The notes below the pieces were generated by a model, which searched no databases, was not told the DNA's origin, and was given only the letters and a program-made list of their open reading frames with translations. Below, in pieces: positions 1 to 9,193 of a DNA stretch of 64,000 nucleotides (position 1 is the stretch's first letter; each line of letters begins with the position of its first letter). The position numbers were made by a program, and so were the translations under genes. This stretch comes from CBDDFV01 sp965227335. GTDB lineage: Bacteria > Planctomycetota > Phycisphaerae > Phycisphaerales > SM1A02. The stretch covers positions 1,606,997 to 1,670,996 of the forward strand of contig CBDDFV010000001.1 of NCBI GenBank assembly GCA_965227335.1, in the 5' to 3' direction.

Positions 1-1
1 T

Positions 2-2545
2 CGGGTGCTCGAGCCGCTGGACGCCGCCGCGCTCGGTCGCCTGCTCACCCGCGCGGATCACATCGTGGTGCTGGAGCCGCGTCCCGGTGAAGTGCACGCG
101 ATGGTCCTGGCGGCCGCCGAGGACCTCCGTCGGGCGGGTGAGCGACCGGGACTGATCTGGGGTCCGACGCTGCCGCCGGACGGGGAGGCGCCGTCGCGCG
201 TCATGGCGCCGGATGACGCCGCGCATCCCTCGCGACTGCGACTGGCGATCGCGCACCTGCTCAACTGGATTCGTCCGGGGGCGTGCGCGACGCCGGCGTC
301 GACGCCCGCCCGCGACGCGGCGTCCGGGCCGCGATTCGAGTCCGCGGGCGTCATGCGCGGCCAGGAGTTGCTGCGTCGGCAACTCGTCGACCTCGATCAG
401 TGGCTGCACGAGGGGGCGTCGGAGGAGCTGGAGGCGTCGCTGCCGCCGTCCGCCCTGGCCCTTGACGGCGTCCGGCCCGACCCCGCTCCCGCCCGCACCG
501 TCGATGCGATCGTGTGGTCCCGGCTCGCCGCCCTCCGCGAGGGTCCCGGCGCCGTTCGCGCCGCATTGCGACAGGGGCGGCCGACGATCGCCCTGGTGGC
601 GGATCTCGGCGGCGTCGACGATCGCGGCGACGTCGAACGCGTCCTGCGGGCCGCGGCGCCCGCCGACCGCACCAAGGCGATCGATATCGTCACCCTTCAG
701 TTCAGTGATCGCGTCGCCCTCCGCGAGCGGCTGCGTCAGGCGGCGACGGCGGACATGGTCACCGTGATCGTGGTTCGGGACGACGACCCGCCTCGATTCG
801 ACGACGCGGCGGCGGACCGCGAGGCCGAGGAAATCGACCGGCTCGGCTACCAGCCTTCGGAGCGGCTGATTCGGCGCGCTGACGCGGCGTGCGCGATCGA
901 TGCGCCGGCCGATGTCGCCGCCGGCGCCCCAATCGGACAGGAGACGCGCCTCGAATCCTCCTGGCATGTCGACCGGCTGCCGCGCCGGATGCGCGGCCGC
1001 GTGCAACTCCGGGCGCGTCCGCTGCTCGAGCAGATCGAAGTGCGGCGCACGCGTCCTCCCCGGACGCGGGAGTGGGAGTCGGTGATCGGGTCCCTGTCCG
1101 CCCCGCAGCCCGTCGCCGGTCGACAGGCGGAATGGCGGTGCCACCTCGCCGGACTGCGCGGCGGCGCCCCGGGAGCGCTCGCGCTGGTGCTGCAGGAAGC
1201 GGGACGGGAAATGGGCTATCACGTCCGCCTCCATCGAGACGCGCGACGCATCGGGCCGCGCCGCTGGGCGGGGGCGGAACTCATCTTCACCCGGCCCCGG
1301 CCCGACGAGCCGCCCTCGCCGCTCGTCGGCCAGTGCCCGTGGGGCGAAGCGGATCTCCTGCTCGCCCTGTCGCCCCGGGCCGCGCAGTACGCCTGTCAGG
1401 TGCGCGGCGTGGCGTCGAGGTCGCGCACCTCGCTCATCTTCGACGACTCCGATCGCGTCGCCCGCACGCCCGAGGAGTCGGAGGGCGGCCTGCCCGTCGA
1501 TGTCGCGGCGCTGACCCGTGAGGACCAGCGTCTCGCGGCGCCGTTCGGCGAAGCGTGCCTGGCGCAGTTCTCCACAGTGCGGCTGGCCGATTTCGCCGCC
1601 CTCGGCGCCGCGTTCCAGCGGGGGTTCATTCCGACCGGCATCGATGCGCTGGAGCGTGGGCTGGAGCGGATCGAGTCGGCGGGGACGGCGCGGGCGCTGG
1701 AGGCGTTTCGTTTCGGGCGCGGCCTGGCCGACCGGACGACCGCGGCGCTGCTGGCGCCAAAGTCGGTCGATGCGGGCGGCGTCAGGCGTGACCTTCGTCG
1801 GGCGACGCTGGCGGTGCGATGGCGTCGTCCGCGGATGCGGCGTTTTCTGGCGCGAACGATGGAGCGGATGCCCGGCCTGACCGAGACGGACTCGGGCCGT
1901 CACGCCGCGCGGGAGCTGGTGTCGATGCTCTGGCGGGCGGTGCAGTGGGGGGGGTTCGACCTGGCGGAGTCGCTGGCGGACCAGGTGGTGCATCTGTACG
2001 ACGCGGACCGCGGCGATCGCAGCCGTGCGCTCGTGCGTCACGCGATCCTGCCGCTCGCGGAGTCGCATCTGATCCGCGACTTCCCGTACGTCGCCCGGAT
2101 GGCGATGAGCTTCGAATCGCAACGCCGACTGCGGGCGCGGTTCCATCTCAAACCCGGTCCGGGCGATGAGATCGAGCGCCGATTCCTGACGCGATTCGAG
2201 GCGTACGCGTTCGGTCGACGCGTCCGTTTCGACCTGCGTTCGAGCAGTTGGCTGATGTGGCTCGGCGCGGCCGGCGCGGTGTGGCCCAATCGCTGGCGCG
2301 GGACGAAGAACGAGCGCGGCGTGCGGACGTACGTGAGGGACGTGGTGCAGCGCGCCATCGAGGGCGCCGCCGCGGATTATGACCGTTGGGAAGGCGTCAT
2401 GCGTCGCCTGCACGCGGAGGCCGAGGCCACGCGATTTCGCGGGGCGACCCCGATGGAACTGCGTCTGCTGATCGAGCCGTGGACGGCGGTGGAGGCCAAC
2501 GAATCCGAGGACGCGACTACGGCGAATGCGCCCGAAGGCGATTAG
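2..2545 (+). CDS. Indolepyruvate ferredoxin oxidoreductase-like protein, degenerate, 5' end outside window
   Basis: The frame is open to the window edge, so the GTG at 5 is probably internal and about 846 C-terminal residues are seen. I recognise the domain order of fused 2-oxoacid:ferredoxin oxidoreductases. The end of a transketolase-like domain (ADHIVVLEPRPG) is followed by a much shortened TPP-binding region, then a gamma-type domain near residues 390-575 (LADFAALGAAFQRGFIPTG, then LEAFRFGRGLA). The last 230 residues resemble the DUF6537 tail of IorA-type enzymes (LRARFHLKPG; ...WRGTKNERGVRTY). In active relatives a Cys-rich ferredoxin segment precedes the gamma domain; here those cysteines are missing and no GDG-type TPP motif is visible. 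The protein is therefore probably a divergent or inactive paralogue. Its TAG stop overlaps the TAA stop of convergent rlmN. Family assignment is fairly sure; function is unknown. Confidence 0.65.
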   Translation, partial: RVLEPLDAAALGRLLTRADHIVVLEPRPGEVHAMVLAAAEDLRRAGERPGLIWGPTLPPDGEAPSRVMAPDDAAHPSRLRLAIAHLLNWIRPGACATPASTPARDAASGPRFESAGVMRGQELLRRQLVDLDQWLHEGASEELEASLPPSALALDGVRPDPAPARTVDAIVWSRLAALREGPGAVRAALRQGRPTIALVADLGGVDDRGDVERVLRAAAPADRTKAIDIVTLQFSDRVALRERLRQAATADMVTVIVVRDDDPPRFDDAAADREAEEIDRLGYQPSERLIRRADAACAIDAPADVAAGAPIGQETRLESSWHVDRLPRRMRGRVQLRARPLLEQIEVRRTRPPRTREWESVIGSLSAPQPVAGRQAEWRCHLAGLRGGAPGALALVLQEAGREMGYHVRLHRDARRIGPRRWAGAELIFTRPRPDEPPSPLVGQCPWGEADLLLALSPRAAQYACQVRGVASRSRTSLIFDDSDRVARTPEESEGGLPVDVAALTREDQRLAAPFGEACLAQFSTVRLADFAALGAAFQRGFIPTGIDALERGLERIESAGTARALEAFRFGRGLADRTTAALLAPKSVDAGGVRRDLRRATLAVRWRRPRMRRFLARTMERMPGLTETDSGRHAARELVSMLWRAVQWGGFDLAESLADQVVHLYDADRGDRSRALVRHAILPLAESHLIRDFPYVARMAMSFESQRRLRARFHLKPGPGDEIERRFLTRFEAYAFGRRVRFDLRSSSWLMWLGAAGAVWPNRWRGTKNERGVRTYVRDVVQRAIEGAAADYDRWEGVMRRLHAEAEATRFRGATPMELRLLIEPWTAVEANESEDATTANAPEGD

Positions 2546-3636
2546 CGGGCGCCGGACGCATGCTCATGCCGCAGCTGTCCGCACGCGGCGGCGATGTCCC
2601 GTCCGCGGCTGGCGCGGATGTGCGTGTTCACGCCGCGCTCGCGGAGGATCTTCTGAAACTCGAGCACATCGTCGGTTTCCGGGCGCTGGAACGGCAGCGG
2701 CGAGACCTCGTTGTAGCGGATGAGGTTGATATTGGCGCGGAGCCGTTTCGCGACCGCCGCGAGTTCGCGGGCGTGCTCCGGCTGGTCGTTCACGCCGTGG
2801 AGGAGGATGTACTCGAGGGTGATTTCGCGTCCGGTCTTCTGGAAGTATTCATCGCACGCATCGAGCAGCTCCGCGATGGTCGTGTACTCCGACCACGGGA
2901 TGAGATCGCGTCGAATGGCGTCGTTTGGGGCGTGGAGGCTCAGGGCGAGCGTGACGGGAACGTCGAAGTCGACGAGGCGGCGGATCGCCTGCGGCAGTCC
3001 CACGGTCGACACCGTGATGCGTCGCGCGCCGATCCCGAGTCCCCAGTCCGCATTCATGATCCGGATCGCCCGGGTGACGGCGCCGTAGTTGGCGAGCGGT
3101 TCGCCCATGCCCATGAAGACGATATTGGTGATGCGACCGACGTCGGGCAGGCGGCCGAGGCGGTGGGCCTGCTCGACGATCTGCCCCGCCTGCAGATTGC
3201 CGTCGAGTCCGCCGAGACCTGACGCACAGAAGGCGCACCCGACCGGACATCCGACCTGGCTCGAGACGCACGCGGTGCGTCGTTGCTCGGTGGGGATCAT
3301 GACGGTCTCGGTCTGTCGTTCCGGCGGCGCGTCGGGCAGCAGCGAGACATCGCCGCTCGTCGCTTTCGGATCGCGCCAGCCCAGCAGCAGTTTCTGCGTG
3401 CCGTCCGTCGCGAGCTGGTGGGCGAGGACGTCGCTGTCGTCGAAGATGAAACGCTCGGCGAGCCATTCGCGATTGCGTTTGGAGATGTTCGTCATCGCGT
3501 CGGGCTCGATCGTCTGCTGCGCGTACACCCATTGCAGGACCTGCCGCGCGAGGAACGCGGGCTGGCCGGCGTCGACGACGCGGTCGGACAGTTCATCGAG
3601 CGTGAGACCGAAGATGCGTTCGCGGGCGTCGGTCAC
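2542..3636 (-). CDS. rlmN: Dual-specificity 23S rRNA / tRNA (adenine-C2) methyltransferase RlmN
   Basis: Radical SAM enzyme that methylates C2 of A2503 in 23S rRNA and A37 in some tRNAs. The radical SAM motif CxxxCxxC lies at C130, C134 and C137 (GCPVGCAFCASG). The GMGEPL motif and the C-terminal ASRGRDIAAACGQL, with the conserved catalytic Cys, are present. The 364-residue length fits the family. The frame is open further upstream, but I place the start at the GTG at 3636 because it overlaps the ispH stop as GTGA and gives the usual N-terminus (ERIFGLTLDEL). Translational coupling to ispH is likely. Confidence 0.95.
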   Translation of the reverse strand: MTDARERIFGLTLDELSDRVVDAGQPAFLARQVLQWVYAQQTIEPDAMTNISKRNREWLAERFIFDDSDVLAHQLATDGTQKLLLGWRDPKATSGDVSLLPDAPPERQTETVMIPTEQRRTACVSSQVGCPVGCAFCASGLGGLDGNLQAGQIVEQAHRLGRLPDVGRITNIVFMGMGEPLANYGAVTRAIRIMNADWGLGIGARRITVSTVGLPQAIRRLVDFDVPVTLALSLHAPNDAIRRDLIPWSEYTTIAELLDACDEYFQKTGREITLEYILLHGVNDQPEHARELAAVAKRLRANINLIRYNEVSPLPFQRPETDDVLEFQKILRERGVNTHIRASRGRDIAAACGQLRHEHASGAR

Positions 3637-4694
3637 GCGTCGCTCGCCTTCACGGTGAGTTGCGTCGCGGCGAACGGCGCGTTGTGGTCGTTCATCCACG
3701 CTTCGAGCAGTCGGGCCCCGTCCTGACGGAGGATCCGCCGGTCCGCCGGATCGACGCCGCGCTCCCGCATGAACTGCTTCAGGGTCCCGGGGAGTCCGAA
3801 CTCCACGTCCTCCTGCGAGACGTCCACCTGCTCGACATCGCCGCCGTAGGTCCGGAAGAGGTGGAGCACGAGATCGCGGACGAGATCTTCCGGCGCGCTC
3901 GCGCCGGCGGTGACGAGCACCGCGTCGACGCCGTCGAACCAGGCGGGATCGAGCTCCCACTTGTCGTCGAGCAGCCGCGCCGGCGTGCCGGCGGACTCGG
4001 CGATTTCCGTCAGCCGGACGGAGTTCGAGCTGTTGCGCGAACCGACGACGAGGACGAGATCCGCCCGTTTCGCCAGAGCGCGGACGGCTTCCTGTCGGTT
4101 CGTGGTTGCGTAGCAGATGTCGTCGGACGGCGGCGCCTGGATCTCGGGGAAGCGTTCGCGAAGAGCGCGGATGATCACCGCCGCGTCGTCGAGGCTGAGC
4201 GTCGTCTGCGTGAGGTAGACGAGTTTCTTCGGATCCGTCACGCGGAGGGCGGCCGCGTCGGCGGGCGATTCGACGATCTGGATGGCGTCGGGGGCCTCGC
4301 CGTACGTGCCGATGACCTCCTGGTGATTCTCATGCCCGATCAGCGCGATCTGGTAGCCCTTCCGGGCGTAGCGGATCGCCTCGGCGTGCACCTTGGTGAC
4401 GAGCGGACACGTGGCGTCGACGACGCGATGGTCCCGCGCCGCCGCCTGCGCCCGCACCTGCGGACTCACGCCGTGAGCCGAGAAGACGACAATCGCGCCG
4501 CGAGGCGCCTCGTCGACGTCGTCGATGAACGTCACGCCGCGATCGCGGAACCGCTCCACCACGTGCCGGTTATGGACGATCTCGTGGTAGACGTACACCG
4601 GGTCGTCGCAGATGTCGAGCAGCTGATCGACAACGTCGATCGCCATGTAGACGCCGGCGCAGAAGCCGCGGGGATTGGCGAGCAGGATCTTCAT
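3633..4694 (-). CDS. ispH: 4-Hydroxy-3-methylbut-2-enyl diphosphate reductase IspH (LytB)
   Basis: Last enzyme of the MEP isoprenoid pathway, reducing HMBPP to IPP and DMAPP with an oxygen-sensitive Fe-S cluster. The three cluster cysteines are visible: C12 (NPRGFCAGV), C96 (DATCPLVTKVH) and C194 (DDICYATTNRQ). SAHG and GSRNSSNSVRL motifs are also present. The protein has 353 residues with a C-terminal extension past the catalytic core, as in many LytB proteins. It is first in a two-gene unit with rlmN (GTGA overlap) and is divergent from a squalene/phytoene-synthase-like gene, which fits an isoprenoid context. Confidence 0.96.
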   Translation of the reverse strand: MKILLANPRGFCAGVYMAIDVVDQLLDICDDPVYVYHEIVHNRHVVERFRDRGVTFIDDVDEAPRGAIVVFSAHGVSPQVRAQAAARDHRVVDATCPLVTKVHAEAIRYARKGYQIALIGHENHQEVIGTYGEAPDAIQIVESPADAAALRVTDPKKLVYLTQTTLSLDDAAVIIRALRERFPEIQAPPSDDICYATTNRQEAVRALAKRADLVLVVGSRNSSNSVRLTEIAESAGTPARLLDDKWELDPAWFDGVDAVLVTAGASAPEDLVRDLVLHLFRTYGGDVEQVDVSQEDVEFGLPGTLKQFMRERGVDPADRRILRQDGARLLEAWMNDHNAPFAATQLTVKASDA

Positions 4695-4829
4695 CGGTCG
4701 TCATTCATGCTTCGTCGGGAGGCCGCCGGTCCGCCGCCCATGGCGGTCCGGAACCCGCAAGGATACACTGCCGACCCCCCGGATCCCACGCCCTGACGCG
4801 AGTCGCGGCCGAATCAGCGAGGAGGCCGG

Positions 4830-5831
4830 ATGACGGCCGCGACCGTCGAACTGCTCCAGACCGCACCGCCCGACGCATTCGATGCGATTCCGGTCGGCGA
4901 TGCGCGGCGGTGGTGCGTGGGTCTCATCCGGCGATCGTCTCGATATGGTAGCGCTCTGCTCGACCTGGCGCCCCCGGGAACGGAGGACGACCTCGCCGTC
5001 GCGCTCGCGCTCATCGCCCTCCACCAAAATCCCGCCCGCGCCACGCGGGAGCCCGAAGGCGCGGCGGCCGGCGAGACGGACCGGGAAACACAGCCGGGCG
5101 ACGAGTCCGATCCCCCGGGCGAACCAGTCGCCGACTGGCGGAGCGCGGAACACGCCGCGATCGTCGCCGGCGAAACGCCTCGTCATCCCGTCTTCGTCGC
5201 CTTCGCCGCCATGCAGCCCGACGCCGACCGGCTCGGGCTCGTCGAAGAACTCATCACCGGTCGCGCGGCGGTCCCGGACGATGTCGCCGCAGCGCCGACG
5301 TGGTCGGATCTCCTGGCCCGCGATCGGGAACGGTGGGGGGCCGCGGTTCGTCTGGTGCTGGACGTCGCGGCGCCGGGCGTCGCAATCGGCGAGGAGGCCG
5401 CGGACGCCGGCGTCGCCATCGCGTGGACCGACGCCTGTCTTCACTTCGGACGCATCGCCGCCGAGCGCAACCGCCTGCCGTTCCCGGCCGAAGCGTGCGG
5501 CGACGTCGATCCCGATGGATTTCTCGATCGGCTCCGCATCACGTACCGACAGCGGCACGCTCCCGATCGGACGCTGCTGGAGGAGAGCCGCGTGGTGCTG
5601 CGTGACGCTGTGGAGCGGGCGTGGGCGCGGTATGACGCCTCGGAGCCGCTGGTGGCGAAGGTCCCCGCCGAGACGCGTCCCCTGGTGTGGTTCGCCCTGT
5701 CGACCGGGGATGAGATGCTGCGAACGATCGCCCGGTGGAACTTCGAGACCGCGATTCACGAGCCGAAGCTGTCGCGCCTGACGTGGTGGCGGCTTCGACG
5801 GGGGGCGCGGCGGTCGGCCCGTCGAAGTTGA
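4830..5831 (+). CDS. Squalene/phytoene synthase-like protein lacking the Asp-rich motifs
   Basis: A 333-residue protein with the overall pattern of the squalene/phytoene synthase fold. It has an N-terminal segment like DARRWCVGLIRRSSRYGSAL, then a W...AEHAAIVAGETPRHPVFVAFA block, then RLGLVEELITG. The C-terminal part (PAETRPLVWFALSTGDEMLR, then WNFETAIHEPKLS) matches the usual end of the family. The two DxxxD/DxxED metal-diphosphate motifs are not there: the first site reads LHQNPARA followed by an acidic, low-complexity insert of about 40 residues, and the second reads HFGRIAAERN. Catalysis is therefore doubtful. It has a good ribosome site (GAGGAG) before ATG and a start divergent from ispH. 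Family call is moderately sure; activity is unknown. Confidence 0.6.
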   Translation: MTAATVELLQTAPPDAFDAIPVGDARRWCVGLIRRSSRYGSALLDLAPPGTEDDLAVALALIALHQNPARATREPEGAAAGETDRETQPGDESDPPGEPVADWRSAEHAAIVAGETPRHPVFVAFAAMQPDADRLGLVEELITGRAAVPDDVAAAPTWSDLLARDRERWGAAVRLVLDVAAPGVAIGEEAADAGVAIAWTDACLHFGRIAAERNRLPFPAEACGDVDPDGFLDRLRITYRQRHAPDRTLLEESRVVLRDAVERAWARYDASEPLVAKVPAETRPLVWFALSTGDEMLRTIARWNFETAIHEPKLSRLTWWRLRRGARRSARRS

Positions 5832-5863
5832 CCGAAACCCCGCCCCCGCTAGGATCGCCCTCC

Positions 5864-6679
5864 ATGATCAGGTCGGCCCGAGACGAAGAACACGCGAGAA
5901 CCGCCGCGCAATGCGTGGTGCGGGTCCACGAGTCGCTGGCGGAGTTCGTCCGGGCGGGCCAGACGCTGGCGGAGATCGACGCCGAGGTCGGTCGGCTGCT
6001 GAAGACGCTGAACTGCACCAGCGCGTTCCTGAAGTACCGGGTGCGTCGGTATCCGCCGTTTCCGAGTTACGCGTGTCTGTCGCCGAACGACTGCATCGTT
6101 CACGGAACGCACCTGATGAGCGAGGCGCCGATGACGCCGGGCGATCTGCTGTCGATCGACATCGGCGTGAAGCACAAGGGCTGGATCGGCGACGCCGCGT
6201 GGACCTACGCGATCGAACACGCGAGCGAGGAAGCGCAGCGGCTGATGGCGTGCGGACGCGAATCGCTGGTGCGTGGGATTGCGGCGATGCAGGCGGGACG
6301 ACCGCTGCTCGACTGGGCGAAAGCGGTCGAGGCGTTCGTCGAGGGCGAATGCGGATTCCACCTCGTCGAAGGTCTCGGCGGGCACGGGTACGGCAAGACG
6401 CTGCACGGGCCGCCGTACGTCTCGAACTCGACGCCCAGCTATCCCGCCGAGTGGCCCGACGCCTTCAAACCCTGGACGCCGGGGATGCTCGTCGCGGTGG
6501 AGACGATGATCGGCGTCGGGACCGGGGCCACGCGCGGCGTCTCGCGGGACTGGCCCATCTACACGAAGGACGGGTCGTTGAGCGTCCACTACGAGGCGGA
6601 CGTGATGATCACCGAGGACGGACCGGTGAATCTCACCGAGGGGCTCGACGCCCTGCCGGACATCGTGGGCGGGGCTTGA
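5864..6679 (+). CDS. map: Type I methionine aminopeptidase
   Basis: Removes the initiator methionine from nascent proteins in the cytoplasm. The five metal ligands can be placed: D99 (LLSIDIG), D110 (WIGDAAW), H174 (GGHGYGKTLHG), E213 (VAVETMI) and E244 (HYEADVMIT). The 271-residue length is slightly above the compact bacterial type. The open frame reaches further upstream into the preceding gene, but ATG 5864 begins a normal N-terminus (MIRSARDEEHARTAAQCV). It lies 32 bases after the preceding gene and is probably cotranscribed with it. Confidence 0.94.
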   Translation: MIRSARDEEHARTAAQCVVRVHESLAEFVRAGQTLAEIDAEVGRLLKTLNCTSAFLKYRVRRYPPFPSYACLSPNDCIVHGTHLMSEAPMTPGDLLSIDIGVKHKGWIGDAAWTYAIEHASEEAQRLMACGRESLVRGIAAMQAGRPLLDWAKAVEAFVEGECGFHLVEGLGGHGYGKTLHGPPYVSNSTPSYPAEWPDAFKPWTPGMLVAVETMIGVGTGATRGVSRDWPIYTKDGSLSVHYEADVMITEDGPVNLTEGLDALPDIVGGA

Positions 6680-6792
6680 TTCGAGTCATTCCGACCGGGG
6701 TCTGACCTGCCGGGATCAGGGGCGCCGCCCGATCGTCCGACGGCGGTATGATTTCACGTTCGCACCCGCTCGATGACAGGAAAGGGCCGTCC

Positions 6793-8928
6793 ATGTCCAT
6801 GCTGCTGACCTCCGCGCTGTTCGCCGCCTCCTTCCACGCGACGACCGTGGCGTCGGATCCGCCGCCGACGCGGGTCGACCCCGTGACCGACGCGTACCAC
6901 GGCGTCGAGATCGTCGACAAGTACCGCTGGCTGGAGCCGCTGGAGTCGGCGAGCGACGCCGTACGCGAATGGACCGACGCCCAGAACGCCTACACGCGGG
7001 CGACGCTCGACGCGCTGCCCGGACGCGAAGCGCTGGAGGCGACGTTGACGGAGGTCATGTCGCTGCCGTCGATCGGGACGCCCCGCATGGCGGGCCGGTA
7101 TTACTTCAACACGGAGCGGCGGGGCGACCAGAATCACGGCGTGCTGTACGTCCGCACGTCGCCCGACGGAGAGCCGCGCGAACTGCTGAACCCGAATACG
7201 CTCGACGAGAGCGGGCTCACCAGTCTCGACTGGTACACGCCCAGCCAGGACGGTTCGATGCTGGCGTTCGGCCTCAGCCGGGCGGGCGATGAGAACTCCG
7301 TGCTGCATCTGCTCGACGTTGAGTCCGGCGAGTGGCGGGCGGATGAGATCCCCGGCAAGGTGCGCGGCGTCTCCTGGATGCCGGACGGCCGCAGCTTTTT
7401 CTATCAGTGTCTCGAAGACCTCGACAACCCCTACTCCGCCCGTATCCGGCATCACGTGGTCGGGACGCACCCGCGTGAGGATCGCACGCTGTTCTCGCAG
7501 TACACGGAAGGTCCGCTCGCCACGACGTGGGGCCCCGGGGCGTGGACCAGCGCTGACGGCCGCTGGATGATCCTGATCTATTACACGAGCACGCGTTCGA
7601 ACGACATCTGGGCGATCGACCTCGATCGCTGGTTCCGCACCGGCGAATTCGTGATGAACACGATCCTCGAAGGGGACGATTCAACGAGCAGCGGCGTGGT
7701 GGTCGGCGACACGCTCTACATGCAGACGACGCACGGGGCGTCGAACGGGCGTGTCTTTGCGGTCGACCTGACGCGGCCGGAGCGGGACGCCTGGCGCGAG
7801 GTCATTCCGGAGCGACCCGATGCGGTGCTCGAGGGTCTGTCGCTCGCCCGCGGCATGCTCGTCGTGCAGTACGGCCGGAACGCGAGCACGCGGATCGAGC
7901 GGTTCCGGCTCGACGGCGAATCGCTGGGCGAACTCGATCTGCCCGGCATCGGCTCCGCCCGCGTGAGTACGGACGAGGATCGGACGGATGCCTTCCTGTC
8001 GTACACGAGCTACAACGATCCCTCGAGCATCTGGCGGGTGGACCTCGTGACCGGCGAGCGGAAGCTCTGGGCGCGTCCGGACGTGCCCGGCTTCGACGCC
8101 GATGACTACGTCGTGAAGCAGGTGCGCTACCGATCGAAGGACGGGACCGAGGTGCCGATGTTCATCGTGCATCGCAAGGGCCTTGAACGCGACGGCTCCA
8201 ATCCCACCGTGCTCTACGGGTACGGCGGCTTCAACATCAGCCTCACGCCCTCGTTCAACCCGACGCGGATTCCGTGGCTCGTCGGCGGCGGCGTTTACGC
8301 GGTCGCCAACCTGCGGGGCGGCGGCGAGTTCGGCGACGCCTGGCACGCGGCGGGCACGCTCGGCGACAAGCAGAATGTCTTCGACGACTTCATCGCCGCC
8401 GCGGAGTTCCTCATCGACGAGGGGTACACGAGTCCCGATCATCTCGCGGTGCTCGGCGGGTCGAACGGCGGCCTGCTCACGGGGGCGGTGATGGTGCAGC
8501 GTCCGGACCTCTTCGCGGCGGTCATCTCCGCGGTGCCGCTGCTCGACATGCTGCGTTACCAGGACTTCCTCATGGCTCGCTACTGGGTGCCGGAGTACGG
8601 CGACTCCGCCAATCCCGAGCACTTCGAGTGGCTGCGGGAGTACTCGCCGTATCACAACATCATCAATGGGCGCGACTATCCCGCCGCGATCTTCACGGCC
8701 GGCGAGAACGACACACGGGTGCATCCGCTCCACGCCCGGAAAATGGCGGCGGCTCTGCAGGCGGCGGCGACGAACGACATGAGCGAGGATCCGATTCTGC
8801 TGTGGGTGGATCGCGACGGCGGTCACGGGCAGGGCAAGCCGCTGAAGAACCGGGTGCGGGAGTCGGCGGATCTCTGGTCGTTCCTGATGTGGCAGACCGG
8901 CATGCCGCCGCGCACCGGCGGCGAATGA
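6793..8928 (+). CDS. Prolyl oligopeptidase family serine peptidase (S9A), exported
   Basis: Prolyl endopeptidase-type enzyme of about 711 residues. It has an N-terminal signal-like segment (MSMLLTSALFAASFHATTVA), the DAYHGVEIVDKYRWLE start of the family, a seven-bladed propeller region, and an alpha/beta-hydrolase domain. The catalytic triad is S557 (GGSNGGLL), D640 (AGENDTRVHP) and H678 (DGGHGQGK). I choose ATG 6793 rather than the upstream in-frame ATG at 6748 because AGGAAAGGG precedes it and it opens a clean signal peptide. It likely acts in the periplasm on proline-containing peptides. The stop overlaps the next small gene (ATGA). Confidence 0.93.
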   Translation: MSMLLTSALFAASFHATTVASDPPPTRVDPVTDAYHGVEIVDKYRWLEPLESASDAVREWTDAQNAYTRATLDALPGREALEATLTEVMSLPSIGTPRMAGRYYFNTERRGDQNHGVLYVRTSPDGEPRELLNPNTLDESGLTSLDWYTPSQDGSMLAFGLSRAGDENSVLHLLDVESGEWRADEIPGKVRGVSWMPDGRSFFYQCLEDLDNPYSARIRHHVVGTHPREDRTLFSQYTEGPLATTWGPGAWTSADGRWMILIYYTSTRSNDIWAIDLDRWFRTGEFVMNTILEGDDSTSSGVVVGDTLYMQTTHGASNGRVFAVDLTRPERDAWREVIPERPDAVLEGLSLARGMLVVQYGRNASTRIERFRLDGESLGELDLPGIGSARVSTDEDRTDAFLSYTSYNDPSSIWRVDLVTGERKLWARPDVPGFDADDYVVKQVRYRSKDGTEVPMFIVHRKGLERDGSNPTVLYGYGGFNISLTPSFNPTRIPWLVGGGVYAVANLRGGGEFGDAWHAAGTLGDKQNVFDDFIAAAEFLIDEGYTSPDHLAVLGGSNGGLLTGAVMVQRPDLFAAVISAVPLLDMLRYQDFLMARYWVPEYGDSANPEHFEWLREYSPYHNIINGRDYPAAIFTAGENDTRVHPLHARKMAAALQAAATNDMSEDPILLWVDRDGGHGQGKPLKNRVRESADLWSFLMWQTGMPPRTGGE

Positions 8929-9167
8929 CGGGTTTCTCCCCGCGTCTGCTGCACGCCGCGTGCTGGACGGCCGGCGCGATCGGTTTCACGTCGGCGGGCG
9001 GCTATCTCATCTTCGGGTCCGATAAAGGGCTGGGGATCTTCCTCGTGATCATCGCGACGATCACGTGTCGCTTTCTGCTGCTGGATCTGGCCCCGCGGTT
9101 CGACGCCGCCGCGCGAGGGGAATCGGACCCGGAGCGCGTCGGATCGACCGATCCCGATTCAGACTGA
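8925..9167 (+). CDS. Small two-helix membrane protein, unknown function
   Basis: An 80-residue protein whose ATG overlaps the stop of the prolyl oligopeptidase gene (ATGA), so translation is probably coupled. Two hydrophobic stretches can be seen: about residues 8-28 (LHAACWTAGAIGFTSAGGYLIF) and 33-53 (GLGIFLVIIATITCRFLLLD). A charged, acidic tail follows (RGESDPERVGSTDPDSD). I do not recognise a family. Frame and coupling support a real gene, but it is short and uncharacterised. Confidence 0.6.
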   Translation: MTGFSPRLLHAACWTAGAIGFTSAGGYLIFGSDKGLGIFLVIIATITCRFLLLDLAPRFDAAARGESDPERVGSTDPDSD

Positions 9168-9193
9168 CCCCGGTCAGGGCGATATTTCCTCTC

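Noticed and set aside
2386..3222. A 278-codon plus-strand frame across the end of gene 1 and rlmN
   Set aside because: Antisense to rlmN with its CxxxCxxC motif; no start context or domain.
6747..6752. TATGAT as a promoter for the prolyl oligopeptidase gene
   Set aside because: No -35-like sequence lies at 16-18 bases before it (the region reads GGCGCCGCCC), so the -10 match alone is not enough.
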